64,000 nt of DNA from Pholis gunnellus (GCA_910591455.2 OU342820.1:6785706-6849705), one strand, 5' to 3'; shown: positions 11,931 to 25,466, numbered from the stretch's first letter. Notes: generated by a model from the sequence alone, not told the origin. Program-made: numbers and translations.

Positions 11931-13604
11931 TGCTGTGCTGCTGTGATTTATGCTGTTAATCTTTTCTATGGAAGGAGATCAGAGGTCCTTTGTGTTTATA
12001 TCAAAACAGGAAGACACTTCATTTAGTCATTCAGATCTTTCCTGTTTGAACAGCTGTGAGCAGAACAGATCTGCACCTCTTTTTCTCTCTCTTTCTCTGA
12101 AGCTTTTACAAATATAGACAATTTTATAAATGTTTGATGATCGTATTAGATGGATCTGGGTTCGTGTTAAGAATGAAACATTAGCAGCATGTTTGATCCC
12201 TTTTTTCAGAGCCGGATGTAGTCAGCAAAGTTTGCGGTTGCAGAACAAGTTTCTCATCCTCAGTGCCATGACAGCAAGCGCCTGCCCTGCTGAAGTGTCC
12301 TTGAGCAACCGTCTGAATGCCTTTGCTGTGGAGGGGGCAAGAGAAATGAGAGCTCATCCTGCTGTTCATCAGCAAGTGAAATTAAAGTTGTATTAACTGC
12401 TTCTTTCCAGCAGAGAGAGCTGCAGCTCAGAGAACACCATCGAGGACCGTGTAGGAGGAGGACTTTGGGTATAAATGGACACTGTAGAACATCTGTATCA
12501 CAGATCAGAGGTTGAGCTTCATATCTGTGTCACAAAGTTCCCATAAAATGAAAGAAAGAAGTTCTCCAAGAGGCAGAACTTTTGTACCTTTGACCTTTCT
12601 GTTGCAGCACAGTGTCTCTAGGACACACAACCATACAAGGAGGACATCTATCTTTTCTTCATAGTGTCATAGAGTTCGAAGTGTGTCTCTGTGTGTGCAT
12701 GCATGAACCTATCTGGGTGTTTGTCTGTGTGCATTTGCGTGTGTACTTGTGTGTGTGTGCTAATTTTGGATGTGGCTGCAGGGAAAGAAATTCTCTTGTG
12801 TGTGACAGAGCAACTGATCATTAGTCATTCTGCTCCACATACTGTAGAGACGAAGAGAGGAGGAGGAGGTGGAGAAAGATGGAGGAGTTAGAGGGAGGTA
12901 GAAAGGGTAAAGGAGGTCTGGAGGTCTGACTGCGTCTTAGATTTAATGGTGCTATGTTTGAAAGGTCAGTATATGCTGTTTAAATGGATTGTAATGTCTC
13001 GGTATGAGGAAACAAATGATGATAAAACTCAAACCAGCACTATTGTTGGTGCTCTTTGTTGTGCCTCATGAACTCACAGCTTCCTCTCACTAATTCAATT
13101 ACCAGATGTATCTGTCTGCCTATGACTTGTAATCATCTGTGTTTGCAAGAAACTTGCGTTGAACGGCCAATTTGTGCAATTAAAAGCAAATTAAATGTAT
13201 TCAATCAAAATGAATGCAGAGCAGTGTCAATCTTCTCAGCTATCAACTTCACGTTTATTGATGTGAAAATGGTACATGTGGCATTTACACATCATTAAAA
13301 TGGTTCCTCTTCTTCTTTACTGTCTCTGCGGTGCGGCTCAAATCCTAAAGAGGGAAGTATGAGCTGTGGGAAGACAGACATGATGCATTGAAACTGTCAC
13401 CTTCTTTCCTGTCTTTATGTACTTGCCCTTATATCAAGGACGTAATCTTTCAGAGGGTATTATTGGATCCGTCCACTTTTTACAGTCTGAAAACTAACAT
13501 CATACAAAAAACACCCGCTCCTCAATACCCCCCCAGCTCGTGACGTCATCCAAACAACCAGCCAGCAGCTCAGCGCCTGAACAATGTTCAAACTCCCCTG
13601 AACT
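11931..13604. other. Intergenic sequence, nothing recognised
   Basis: About 1.7 kb between the candidate slc29a4 poly(A) site and the minisatellite. It includes a short TG-rich stretch near 12690-12765. The ORFs are short and show no recognisable family. No RNA gene was seen. Confidence 0.6.
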
Positions 13605-16600
13605 GTTGACTTTATTCGACATGTTATACTATGACTTTATTCATCATGCTATACTATGACTTTAATCAACATGCTATACTATGACTTTATTCGACATGCT
13701 ATACTATGACTTTATTCAACACGCTATACTATGACTTTATTACCATGCTATACTATGACTTTATTCATCATACTATACTATGACTTTATTCAACATGCTA
13801 TACTATGACTTTATTCAACATGCTATACTATGACTATATTCAACACGCTATACTGTGACTTTATTCAACATGCTATACTGTGACTTTATTCAACATGCTA
13901 TACTATGACTTTTTTCGACATGCTATACTATGACTTTATTCATCATGCTATACTATGACTTTATTCAACACGCTATACTATGACTTTTTTCGACATGCTA
14001 TACTATGACTTTTTTCGACATGCTATACTATGACTTTTTTCGACACGCTATATTATGACTTTATTCAACATGCTATACTATGACTTTTTTCGACATGCTA
14101 TACTATGACTTTTTTCGACATGCTATACTATGACTATATTCAACATGCTATACTGTGACTTTATTCGACATGCTATACTATGACTTTTTTCGACACGCTA
14201 TATTATGACTTTATTCAACATGCTATACTATGACTTTTTTCGACATGCTATACTATGACTTTTTTCGACATGCTATACTATGACTTTTTTCGACACGCTA
14301 TATTATGACTTTATTCAACATGCTATACTATGACTTTTTTCGACATGCTATACTATGACTTTTTTCAACATGCTATACTATGACTATATTCAACATGCTA
14401 TACTGTGACTTTATTCAACATGCTATACTATGACTTTTTTCGACATGCTATACTATGACTTTTTTCAACATGCTATACTATGACTTTATTCAACATGCTA
14501 TACTATGACTTTTTTCGACATGCTATACTACAACTTCATTCAACATGCTATACTATGACTTTATTCGACATGCTATACTATGACTTTATTCATCATGCTA
14601 TACTATGACTTTATTCAACACGCTATACTATGACTTTATTCAACATGCTATACTATGACTTTTTTCGACATGCTATACTATGACTTTTTTCAACATGCTA
14701 TACTATGACTTTATTCAACATGCTATACTATGACTTTTTTCGACATGCTATACTACGACTTCATTCAACATGCTATACTATGACTTTATTACCATGCTAT
14801 ACTATGACTTTATTCATCATGCTATACTATGACTTTATTCAACACGCTATACTATGACTTTATTACCATGCTATACTATGACTTTATTCAACATGATATA
14901 CTTAGACTTTATTCAACATGCTATACTATGACTTTTTTCGACATGCTATACTATGACTTTTTTCGACACGCTATACTATGACTTTATTCAACATGCTATA
15001 CTATGACTTTTTTCGACATGCTATACTATGACTTTTTTCGACATGCTATAATATGACTTTATTCAACACGCTATACTATGACTTTATTCAACACGCTATA
15101 CTGTGACTTTATTCAACATGCTATACTGTGACTTTTTTCGACATGCTATACTATGACTTTATTCGACATGCTATACTGTGACTTTATTCGACATGCTATA
15201 CTATGACTTTATTCAACATGCTATACTGTGACTTTTTTCAACATGCTATACTGTGACTTTATTCAACATATACTGTGACTTTATTCAACATGCTATACTG
15301 TGACTTTTTTCAACATGCTATACTATGACTTTATTCGACATGCTATACTATGACTTTATTCAACATGCTATACTGTGACTTTATTCAACATGCTATACTA
15401 TGACTTTATTCAACATGCTATACTGTGACTTTTTCAACATGCTATACTATGACTTTATTCGACATGCTATACTATGACTTTATTCAACATGCTATATTAT
15501 GACTTTATTCGACATGCTATACTATGACTTTATTCAACATGCTATACTGTGACTTTATTCAACATGCTATACTATGACTTTTTTCGACATGCTATACTAT
15601 GACTTTATTCAACATGCTATACTGTGACTTTTTTCAACATGCTATACTATGACTTTATTCAACATGCTATACTATGACTTTATTCAACACGCTATACTAT
15701 GACTTTATTCAACATGCTATACTGTGACTTTATTCGACATGCTATACTATGACTTTATTCAACATGCTATACTGTGACTTTTTTCAACATGCTATACTAT
15801 GACTATATTCAACACGCTATACTATGACTTTATTCAACATATACTGTGACTTTATTCAACATGCTATACTATGACTTTATTCAACATGCTATACTATGAC
15901 TTTATTCAACATGCTATACTATGACTTTATTCGACATGCTATACTATGACTTTATTCAACATGCTATACTGTGACTTTATTCAACATGCTATACTATGAC
16001 TTTATTCAACATGCTATACTATGACTTTATTCAACATGCTATACTATGACTTTATTCAACATGCTATACTATGACTTTTTTCGACATGCTATACTGTGAC
16101 TTTATTCAACATGCTATACTATGACTTTAATCGACACGCTATACTACGACTTTATTCAACATGCTATACTACGACTTTATTCGACATGCTATACTATGAC
16201 TTTATTCAATATGCTATACTACAACTTTATTCAACATGATATACTTAGACTTTATTCAACATGCTATACTATGACTTTTATCGACATGCTATACTGTGAC
16301 TTTATTCAACACGCTATACTATGACTTTATTCTACATGCTATACTATGACTTTATTCGACATGCTATACTATGACTATATTCAACATGCTATACTATGAC
16401 TATATTCAACACGCTATACTATGACTATATTCGACACGCTATACTATGACTTTATTCAACACGCTATACTATGACTTTATTCTACATGCTATACCATGAC
16501 TTTTTTCAACATGCTATACTATGACTTTTTTCGACATGCTATACTGTGACTTTATTCAACATGCTATACTATGACTTTAATCGACACGCTATACTACGAC

Positions 16601-16965
16601 TTTATTCAACATGCTATACTACGACTTTATTCGACATGCTATACTATGACTTTATTCAATATGCTATACTACAACTTTATTCAACATGATATACTTAGAC
16701 TTTATTCAACATGCTATACTATGACTTTTATCGACATGCTATACTGTGACTTTATTCAACACGCTATACTATGACTTTATTCTACATGCTATACTATGAC
16801 TTTATTCGACATGCTATACTATGACTATATTCAACATGCTATACTATGACTATATTCAACACGCTATACTATGACTATATTCGACACGCTATACTATGAC
16901 TTTATTCAACACGCTATACTATGACTTTATTCTACATGCTATACCATGACTTTTTTCGACACACT
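13605..16965. repeat. 25-bp minisatellite array, about 134 units
   Basis: Head-to-tail direct repeat of 25 bp. On the plus strand each unit reads GCTATACTATGAC followed by TTTATTCAACAT. Common variants are TTTTTTCGAC, TTTATTCGAC, CACGCTATA and TGTGAC. There are no spacers between units. About 3.36 kb at 25 bp gives roughly 134 copies. Units with TTTATTC read GAATAAA on the minus strand. A 450-bp block (18 units) is duplicated almost exactly at the right end. Because 25 is not a multiple of 3, every frame rotates; the 67-residue ORFs seen twice are a by-product. Confidence 0.97.
16055..16957. repeat. 450-bp higher-order duplication within the minisatellite
   Basis: Bases 16055-16507 and 16505-16957 match position by position at an offset of 450 bp (18 units), including rare variants such as TTTAATCGACACG, CAATATGC and CATGATATACTTAGAC. 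Matching of private variants shows that one block was copied as a whole, recently relative to the rest of the array. Confidence 0.9.
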
Positions 16966-17200
16966 ATATTATGACTTATTTAAACTTTTTTCAGCATACT
17001 ATATAATGCAATTTTTTCCTGACATACCATGCAACGACTTTTTTCATCATACTATATCATTACTTTTTTGTAACTTTAATCAACATGCTATAAAATAATT
17101 TTTTTGACATACTATACTATGTCTTTTTTTGACTACATATAATGTGACTTTTCTTTAACTTCTTTCGACATACTTAATGACTATATGACTTTTTTTTTTC
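16966..17200. repeat. Decayed edge of the 25-bp minisatellite
   Basis: Fragments such as CATACTATATAATG, CATACTATACTATG and TTTCGACATACTTAATGAC continue the unit with many substitutions and length changes, ending in a T-run near 17190. The sharp drop in similarity at about 16960 marks the edge of the homogenised array. Confidence 0.8.
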
Positions 17201-20100
17201 ACTTGACATAATAGAAAAGAAAAGCTTAATGAATAAGATTAGGAAGATAGAAAATAACAAATACAGATGAGACAGACGGGATCAGAATGAGAAAGCCAAT
17301 TTAGGAAACAAATAAAAGCAAGATTATAACCATTGTGAAAGAGGCACTAGAGGGCATGACAGAGAGAGTGAGATGAAGATTAAAAAAAGGCTAAAACATG
17401 AAGGTGTGGAGGGATGTCAAGAGCGAGAAGAGAGAGGGATGTAATGAATGAGACTGGAGAAAAGAGGTAAAAAAAACTCTTTTCTCCAACAGATGTATGC
17501 ATCCAGCTACACGATGCAAAGATGCATCTCATACATAGGGTGGATAGAGGACTATAAAAACAATCTGTGCCTGTGTAACAAAATGTTAAAATTAAACATG
17601 ACTGAAAAGTTCCTAGGTGGTGAACGTCGGCCCTCTCCTACAGGTGGCAGCCTCGAGCTGGATAAGACTCTTCTGCCAAGGAATGTCAAGGAATATGAGG
17701 AGAAAACACATTATCATCATAGAAAATGCTTTTCCTAGCTCTCTATCTATCATTTGTACATCTTGAAATGAATGAGATTATTCAATTTACATAAATAACT
17801 GATTTATTAGAAATAACCACACCAAATTGTGAATTCCACAAGAGTTAAAAGCTGAGATGCTACTCTGCTAAGCTAAGCTAGTTAGCTTTAAACAGGACTA
17901 GTTCAGCTGTTTTTGTTCTCCATGACTGGAATTAAGAACTGTTTCCTTTATATTGTAGAACAAACTAAATCACTATCAGCCCTGTCTCCTTAAAGTTAGA
18001 TTCCCATACAACAAAACTGCATTGTGAATTACATTTTGGGGGCAATATATTCTTTCGTGAATAACTTTTACTTTTGAGGAATCACAAATGAGTCTGAGGA
18101 AGTCCTTGTAGGTCTGGGTGATGTGTCTGGGTACTTATGTTGTCTGAACATAACCAAGTTGTTTTATTGCTTAAACCTAACCTAATTACTTTTATTTTGT
18201 TTACATTATTGTTGTGATTTAAGCCAAACCATGATGTTTTTTTTATTAACTTAACCAAGTAGTCTTTGTTTTGTTTCAATTGACTTTGTTAACCACATGT
18301 TTCAACCTGTGACCATAATCGTAACTGAGAGTGCAGTTAAGTTTAGCAGGAGACAGGGCTGCAATAGACTTCAATACAGGAAGTAGTTGAAGGAAGGAAG
18401 GGGAAAGTAGGCTATGTATTGGCCACGCTTGAAGTGGATTTAACTTTGTATTGGTTTGGTTTTTAGCTGTTTTGTTGTAACTGCACACACATGTGTTTTT
18501 TTACTAAAAGTCACTCCCTTGCTTTAACTCATCTATAACTTTTATGTTGAAGAGGAGGCAGCATTGGTATTGTTTTCTGCCCTGAGTAATGTCTGCAGAG
18601 GTCCCTGTTAGGCTGCTGATGGTCAAGGAGGGTTAAAAGAAGAGATGGCACGTATCATATCATTGGGGTACGACACATTCGGAGGAAAATCTGTCCTGCT
18701 GCACTTGCCAAAAGGCTCACAATCATAAAACATGGGGAAGATTGATTTGTTTCACTGAGGCGTCCACAGGGAGAGTGTCATAGTTGCCTACTTTATGGGT
18801 GAGAGTTACAATTCTTGAAAAGATCTTTAATAAAAGACCATAAAAAAATACTTTATATTCGAAAACGTTCTGTTGTTTATCGACCGCCATCCATTATAGC
18901 CTTTATCCAAAAGGTTCTGTCCGACCGAGCTCACCCAAAGAGCACCGGAGGGGACACCGTCCCATTATTTCTAGAGCGGTCTGCTGTAACCCTCCAACAT
19001 CGCAGCTCCAGCTGAACCGTGCATGTGTCACGTCCCATAGCTCAAGACTCTGTCCTTCATTCAATAGCTTTGCCTGTGGAGCAAGCAACCTCCACCAATC
19101 ATCAGAGTAAGCCTGCGAGGCAAAACCTGCAGCTCTCAGGTATTCAGTGGGCATCGCCACGTATTCACAGCTACAATTGGACTTCATTCACACTGTCACT
19201 ACTGTCTAAATACCCACAACCGCAGCTGTGTGAGTGTGAGAGTGTGAGTGTGTGAGAGAGAGAGAGAAAGAAAGAGAGAGAAGTAAACATGCCTGCAATA
19301 CAAAGACTGTGATGTTTCATTCATTACGTTGTCAGCATGAATAATAGATAGCTAATTGATATGCAGTACATCACACACATACACACACTTGCATGTGGGA
19401 TAGCACTCTGAACTAATATTTGAAAGGCTCCGTTGTCATTTTACATCCAAGTAAGAGAGTGAGTGTGAGTGTAATGGCTAATATGGGAAGATGTCCTATT
19501 TCCCAACCTGGGGTCAGACCCTCCCAAGCAGTCAGAGGATAGATCTGGGGGCCATATGGTGAACAACAGCAAAGTAAACTGATATTGTACAAAGCTTTAC
19601 CCTTCTTAAGACTAGTTATACGTGCATATGGTATGATCCTCATCATACACAGATGATTCAGCACTGAAACAGTAGAGACAGATAATTCACATTTAAAGTT
19701 CATGATTATGGAGGATGCATAATTACTAGAAGCAGGGGAAACGGCTAGCCTTGCTTAGCATGGCCTGTGTTCGCTAAGAACAACAAAAAAACAGTCCCAA
19801 AACCTGGATGAGAATTTTTTGCATTTCCGCTTCCCTGGTCTCGAGGTCAATAGTTTTTTTTGTTAGATGCCTGAAATAAGGTCTGTGTATAACACAAGCT
19901 TAAGATATTTTAATGTTTTGTTTTACAACATAAAATACGTCAACAAATATCCCACTTGTGAATTTTGAAGCTTATTCGCGTCTTAAAAAAGGAGTTTTCT
20001 AACAAGAAGACTAAACATCATCCCGCCGAACACGAGTCTTATTACGAAAATACGTCACCCTGCAGCACCCTACTGCTACAGCCAGACGGCAGCCTCTGGG
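17201..20100. other. Intergenic sequence with scattered repeat fragments
   Basis: No gene was recognised. CTAAGCTAAGCTAGTTAGC near 17868-17890 and the CGGCTAGCCTTGCTTAGCATG area at about 19740 look like fragments of the MITE-like family described at 10113. A GAGAGA stretch lies near 19250-19280. The ORFs at 18815-19255 have no visible homology. Confidence 0.5.
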
Positions 20101-20180
20101 TCTACGAAGTGAAGCCAACGAGGAAGTGCATTAAACCTGCATTCTTTCATACAGCCAGCAGGGGGCGACTCCTGAGATCT
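20100..20180. repeat. Fragment of a fish interspersed repeat (CAGCAGGGGGCGACTCCTG type)
   Basis: GTGAAGCCAACGAGGAAGTG, then CATTAAACCTGCATTCTTTC, then CAGCAGGGGGCGACTCCTG resembles a widespread teleost repeat. The identification is from memory, and the full element may extend left to about 19935. Confidence 0.5.
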
Positions 20181-20805
20181 GCTAATCAGAGATGTCATTT
20201 ATAAACATTTTAACAATTTGAATGTTAAATGCACTTAAGCGTCATCTTTTCAACATCCAGCATTCCTTTAGTTTGATCCATTGTTGTAATAAACATATTG
20301 CTAACGCGCTTTAACATGCAGACATGAGACCGGTATCAGTCTTATCAGCTAACTCTCTGCATGAAAAGACAAGCGTATTTATCCCGAAAAAAAATTCTAG
20401 CCATGAAGCAGAGGGAAAATAACAAAGATTTCAGGTTTCAGGTGTCTCAAGGTAGATGTCCTGTATTTACATTACTATTTAGATCTCCTTATTTTAGCCT
20501 GAATAAGCCATGAGGGGAAAAACAGAGGAGTAAATACACAACTCACGTAATCTGAGAGTGACGGATGAAAGAAAGACAGAGAAAGAGGGAGAAGGAGGAG
20601 AAAGTAGAGTTAGTATGGAAACAAAAACAGAAACTCTTATTTCCCCCTTTTTGACAAAACAGAGTTGAAGGACAAGCAGTGTTCTGAAAGTCTGAGAGAA
20701 GTCTCCAGTCTGAATACAGAGCCTTTCAAACCGTTTGTGCTCAGTGTGTGTTTGAACGCCCCCTCACTCAGATACCTGTCTCCTGGGAAACCGGTGTGTA
20801 CGAGA

Positions 20806-20912
<107 letters not shown>

Positions 20913-21180
20913 CATTCAACAGTAATGAGTTCAAACACTCACATATACACACAGGCGCAAGCATACACACACACTTGTATCTCAGCTCCCTCTGCTCCCT
21001 GCCTTTAAGCTGCAATGAAACCTGAGCCAATAGAAAGCCTCTGTTCATGTGATGTCGGCCAATCACAACCTAGCAAGCTGACACACCCACAAGAGTGGTA
21101 GGGGGCTACTGAGGTAGGATTGGAAGTGTGTGTGTGCGCCAGTGTATGCAAGGATGTGTGGATACCTTTCTGTTCTGGTG

Positions 21181-21183
<3 letters not shown>

Positions 21184-21242
<59 letters not shown>
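21184..21242. repeat. (TG)n microsatellite, about 58 bp
   Basis: A pure TG array in the intergenic region, about 270 bp from the AC array at 20806-20911. The two run in opposite orientation and could pair as an inverted repeat. Confidence 0.95.
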
Positions 21243-21243
<1 letters not shown>

Positions 21244-21798
21244 TCTCAGAGGAAGCTCCCAGCATGTTCTGATGTTATGCTGATGTTGGTCCTTTGAGGG
21301 AAACAGAGAAGCGACTGAACCCCTGACTGCTGCTCTCACCGTGAAACAGGAACACACACACTCAGTTCATGTCAGCAAAGATTTGATTACATGTGGACAC
21401 ACGGGAATTCAAAAGACACACAAACACACACCCACACACACACACACAGACAAACACACACACACACACCCTTTCCAGCTCTTTGAGGGCAGTCTTGAAC
21501 GGTCAGCGGTGGAAAATGTGTCTCCTGCGGTCAGCTCTGCAGCTCAGCAGAGGAAGCTGAACTTTCCTCCATTTTATCACAACCAGCAGCTTCATTACTG
21601 CCAAAATGGAGGCCTGATGGAGTCCACTGTTGATTAAAGGGGCAGTCCACACAAACTGATCCCAGGCACAAAGGCAAAGAGAGAAAATAAAGAATATAAG
21701 AGCAGCTAATAAAAGGTGAGTGAGCGGTTTCTTCTCGAGGCAGTGAAAAGCTGCAGGAGACGAGGTGAGGGAGGAGAAAGTCCAAACCAAACTATCGA

Positions 21799-22120
21799 AA
21801 TATTTTGGGTAACTCGCTCTCTTGCAGAGTTTGATGGGAAGCTTGATATCACTCGCATGTCTGTACAGTCTATATGAAGCTAGAGCTGGAGGTTGATTAG
21901 CTTAGCTTAGCACAAAGACTGGTAACAGGGGGAAACAGTTTGCGAGGACGTCCAAAGGCAACAAAATCAACCCACCAGCACCTCTAAGGCTCACTAATCA
22001 ACAGTCCAGTCTTCATGCTAAGCTAACAAGCTGCTGGCTTTAGCCTTTATATTTAATGAACATAAATTCGTATCAATCTGCTTATATTACTTTCCCAAAA
22101 TGTCAAACTTTTCCTTTCAT
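21799..22120. mobile_element. MITE-like inverted-repeat element, second full-looking copy
   Basis: The left arm has TATTTTGGGTAACTCGC, TTGATATCACTCGCATGTC and TTAGCTTAGCTTAGCAC. The right arm has CATGCTAAGCTAACAAGC, then ATTCGTATCAATCTGCTTA and CCCAAAATGTCAAACTTTTC. The arms are inverted copies, and the element is the same family as 10113-10610. It sits just beyond the inferred 3' end of tnrc18. Confidence 0.65.
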
Positions 22121-22333
22121 GCATCTTTGTGAAGATATAACTAAAACTGAAAGCTGTGTTTCTGCTCATTTCTGAGTGAAGTGAACAGAACCAGTCAGAG
22201 CGAGGGATGAAAGGCAGAAGTTCAGTATTTTAGAGGTTTTAAAAAGGAGCACAAATGTGATATGAAAGAGACATCCGAGAGGAGGAAAGCCTGAAGAGAT
22301 GACACCAAACACCAAAAGGTACAGTTCCATCTG

Positions 22334-22339
22334 TTTATT
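22334..22339 (-). terminator. tnrc18: Candidate polyadenylation signal of tnrc18
   Basis: TTTATT on the plus strand is AATAAA on the minus strand. It is followed downstream on the minus strand (22320-22301) by a GT-rich stretch, ACCTTTTGGTGTTTGGTGTC. Signal plus GU element makes this the best tnrc18 3' end seen. An alternative AATAAA lies at 22603-22608. Confidence 0.55.
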
Positions 22340-22690
22340 GATTAACTATAAAATATCGAGTTACTAAAACAATTTAAAAGAAACGTGATAAACGTGGTTG
22401 CTGTCTGTAAAAAAAAAAAAAAAAAGAAAAAAACCCCCATACACATACAGTATAGAGTGACAGAATACATCTGGTCTCAGATTTATCTCTAAAATGTTCC
22501 TTTTGCGTTTTTACAAGATTAGACATGTGTACAAAGTATATTCTGGTAGCTTTTTCTCCACTCAACAGTGAAGGATCATTTACAAAACGTAGAATTTTTC
22601 TATTTATTTTCAAAATAATCTTTTTTTTTTCTGTAACAGGACAATAACGATACTGAAGGAACAGCAGACGAAGAACCAGCCTCCAGTCCA

Positions 22691-22711
22691 CCTCTCTCTC
22701 TCTCTTCCATT

Positions 22712-22793
<82 letters not shown>

Positions 22794-22794
22794 G
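22691..22794. repeat. (CT)n polypyrimidine microsatellite in the tnrc18 3' UTR
   Basis: About 100 bp of CT repeats with minor CCCT interruptions. In the tnrc18 transcript this would be a GA purine tract. Such tracts can form triplex (H-DNA) structures in vitro. Confidence 0.95.
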
Positions 22795-23018
22795 CAGCTA
22801 GCTCCCAGTGCCTGTCAGCAGTATTGCTTGAGAGGCGTGGACGATTGTTCAGAGAGGGGAAAACAAATGACGGAAACATGCAAAAAAAACCAAAAAGGTT
22901 GAAAAAAATAAATCACAGCAAAGACACGCCAAAGCAAAACAGACAGCGAGAAAAAGAACATATGCAAAATCAGGCTCTTAAAACGTATGACACCAAATGA
23001 AAATGAAGGCGAAGCATG

Positions 23019-23054
<36 letters not shown>

Positions 23055-23903
23055 GGACCCTGTTTGAAGGCCTAAGGCTGGGCTTTGGATGGCGATAGGG
23101 GGCAAATAGAGATTGGAAGGCAATAACACACCTAAAAGGGTTACAAAGGTGTGGAAGTGTGTGTGGTAATACCAGAGGATAAGAGTGTGATGTGTTATCA
23201 CTCTCTCTCTCCCTCACACACACACACACACACACATACACACTCACACACAGAGAAAAAACAAAGTGCTTTAGCAGCTCCAGGGGTAAACAAACATTCA
23301 TAACGGGCATGTGAACTTTCGCTCCGCAAACACCGGTACGACCTGTGTTCCCATTACGCTCCCACAGATACCAGCCGGAGATCCATTTTGGTCGACTGTC
23401 ACTCAAAACTTTTGAACTTTCGTCTGCAGAAATGCGAGTGTCGGGCCCGAAGGAGCAGACTGAAGAGCAGCAGGCCTGAGGAGCAGGCGGGGCTTTAGCA
23501 GATAAGATGTCCCGGCGTCAATCAATCAATCGGGTCATTTCAGAAAACAGCACTTAAAGTCACTCCGTACCTTGTCAAACCACTTTCAATACTAGCAGCA
23601 CATTCAAACGTTTCCTTTACCCCTCCTGTACTGAAATTCTACTGGCAGACGTCTTTTGTCATTTATCGAAAAATATGTCACATTAAACAACATTAACATC
23701 TTGGGCTGTCCTCCAGACATCACGCAGCCATCTGAGAGTGAGTAAATATATACGATATAGCCTATAATAAAATCAGACAAAAGAGTAGAAAATATTAAAC
23801 CTATTGAATATCAACAAGACAATCTTCAATCTCTGCAGCAAAGCAGAGAGAGGGCAACGTGGTAAGAAACACGAGAGAATCACCATGATGATCACAGATA
23901 TAC

Positions 23904-23935
<32 letters not shown>

Positions 23936-24368
23936 CACACACACAGTATTCTATATACTGCATATAGATCTGATACAAACTCTACACACAATAGTGTAAC
24001 AAAGTGGGTTAAAAGCTCAGCAACGGATTTCAATTATTATTATTTAACGTCGATCTGATTACTTTGATGAAGGGAGCAGTAGGGGGCGGGACCTAAGCGA
24101 AGGTTTTGGCGAAGCATCATCATCATCATCATCATCATAAGGCCTGGGGGAGTAAGGCCGCCCGAACGCTCACGACCCTGAGCACGACATTCAACGGTCT
24201 CCCCCTAAAGTACGGTTAAATTAGGCACGTGGAGAAAAAAGAAATGATACATACGCAGCTCAGAGAGCCGAAAAGAAGAAGGTGTAAAAGGGCCGCGTGT
24301 GTTCGTTTACCTGTGTGTGAGTGTTTAGGGGAGAAGGGGCATCACCGGCATACAGAGGAGAGGAGAGG

Positions 24369-24369
<1 letters not shown>

Positions 24370-24401
<32 letters not shown>

Positions 24402-24420
24402 GGGGGGGTGGGGGGAGACG
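24370..24420. repeat. G homopolymer run
   Basis: 31 consecutive G bases followed by TGGGGGGGTGGGGGG. It lies in the inferred tnrc18 3' UTR. Its length is likely to vary and to be poorly sequenced. A second run of about 18 G lies at 25956-25973. Confidence 0.95.
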
Positions 24421-25466
24421 CACAAGTCTCCCAGTCACACAGTCTCCTCTGCGGCGGAGCTCGTTCAAAGCGAACTCATGTCAAAGATGATTGCTTGGAG
24501 GGTAGAAATGTGACCGAACGGGGAAAACGGCAAAGATTGATGTCCATAAAACAGCAGAAGCAAAAGAAAAACGACATCTGACAAAAGGACACTCAGAGGT
24601 TGAAAACACTGCAGCCAAAGCGAATGAACGAAGCCAAAACTGTGGCAGATAACCGTTAAAATTGAATTATGCTCATGATGTAATCAGCGCTGGCAGCTTC
24701 CTACTCCCTATCTGTGCCACGTCCTTGATGCTTCTTGGACTGACTGCAATGTTTACAACCCTGAAAACACCTTAACATAAAAAAAAAAAAAGGACAAATC
24801 CACCCTGTGGGACTCCCACACTGTCGATACATCGGCCGTGTCTTGCTCAGTGCATTCAGAGTCACTTTGTGATCAAGTGTTATCCTTTACTTTTCTTGGT
24901 TACCCATTTTTGTCCTACAATTCCCAGCATGCTTTTCGACATCCCCCAAACACAGAATCCTGTAGCTATGCTGCTGTCGGGTGGAGGAGCTGGTGTCTCT
25001 CGCTCCTCTTGGCTCTAAGTCTCCCTGTGTGGTTCAGAAATGGGCAAAACACAAGAAACATCAACAGCAGCTGGTTTCGTAGTGTTTAAATGTTCTCAGG
25101 GTGGATTCTTCCTCAAAGAATAGCAACTAAAGATGAAAATGGGAAGTGCTTTTCATAGTACAAGATCCCTTCCTCTCTCTCTCTCTATCTTTAAGCCTGA
25201 GTCTCTGAGGGAGTCAGAAGTTTTAGTAGCACACGGACAGTCGGCCTGCCCGAGTGAGGATTGTCAAGGGGAATTGAAGGGGTTAACTTAAACTGGGATA
25301 GACGTTAAGTGTTAAGTGCTTTCTGTTGGACAGCGATGGAAGGAGTCTCTACTTCTCTCTCTCTCTCTGTGTCCGTCGCTCCTGCTGTTCTGTAGATACA
25401 TTTATATGACTGTAACATCACCACGGCAACATCATAATCACAACGTCACATCACCGCCGCGCGCGT

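Noticed and set aside
16121..16774. Two identical 67-residue ORFs (16121-16324 and 16571-16774).
   Set aside because: They are frames through the 25-bp minisatellite and are identical because of the 450-bp block duplication. The unit is not a multiple of three and there is no start-site or family evidence.
13605..16965. CRISPR-like repeat array.
   Set aside because: Units are direct 25-bp repeats with no unique spacers, no palindrome and no cas genes, in a vertebrate genome.
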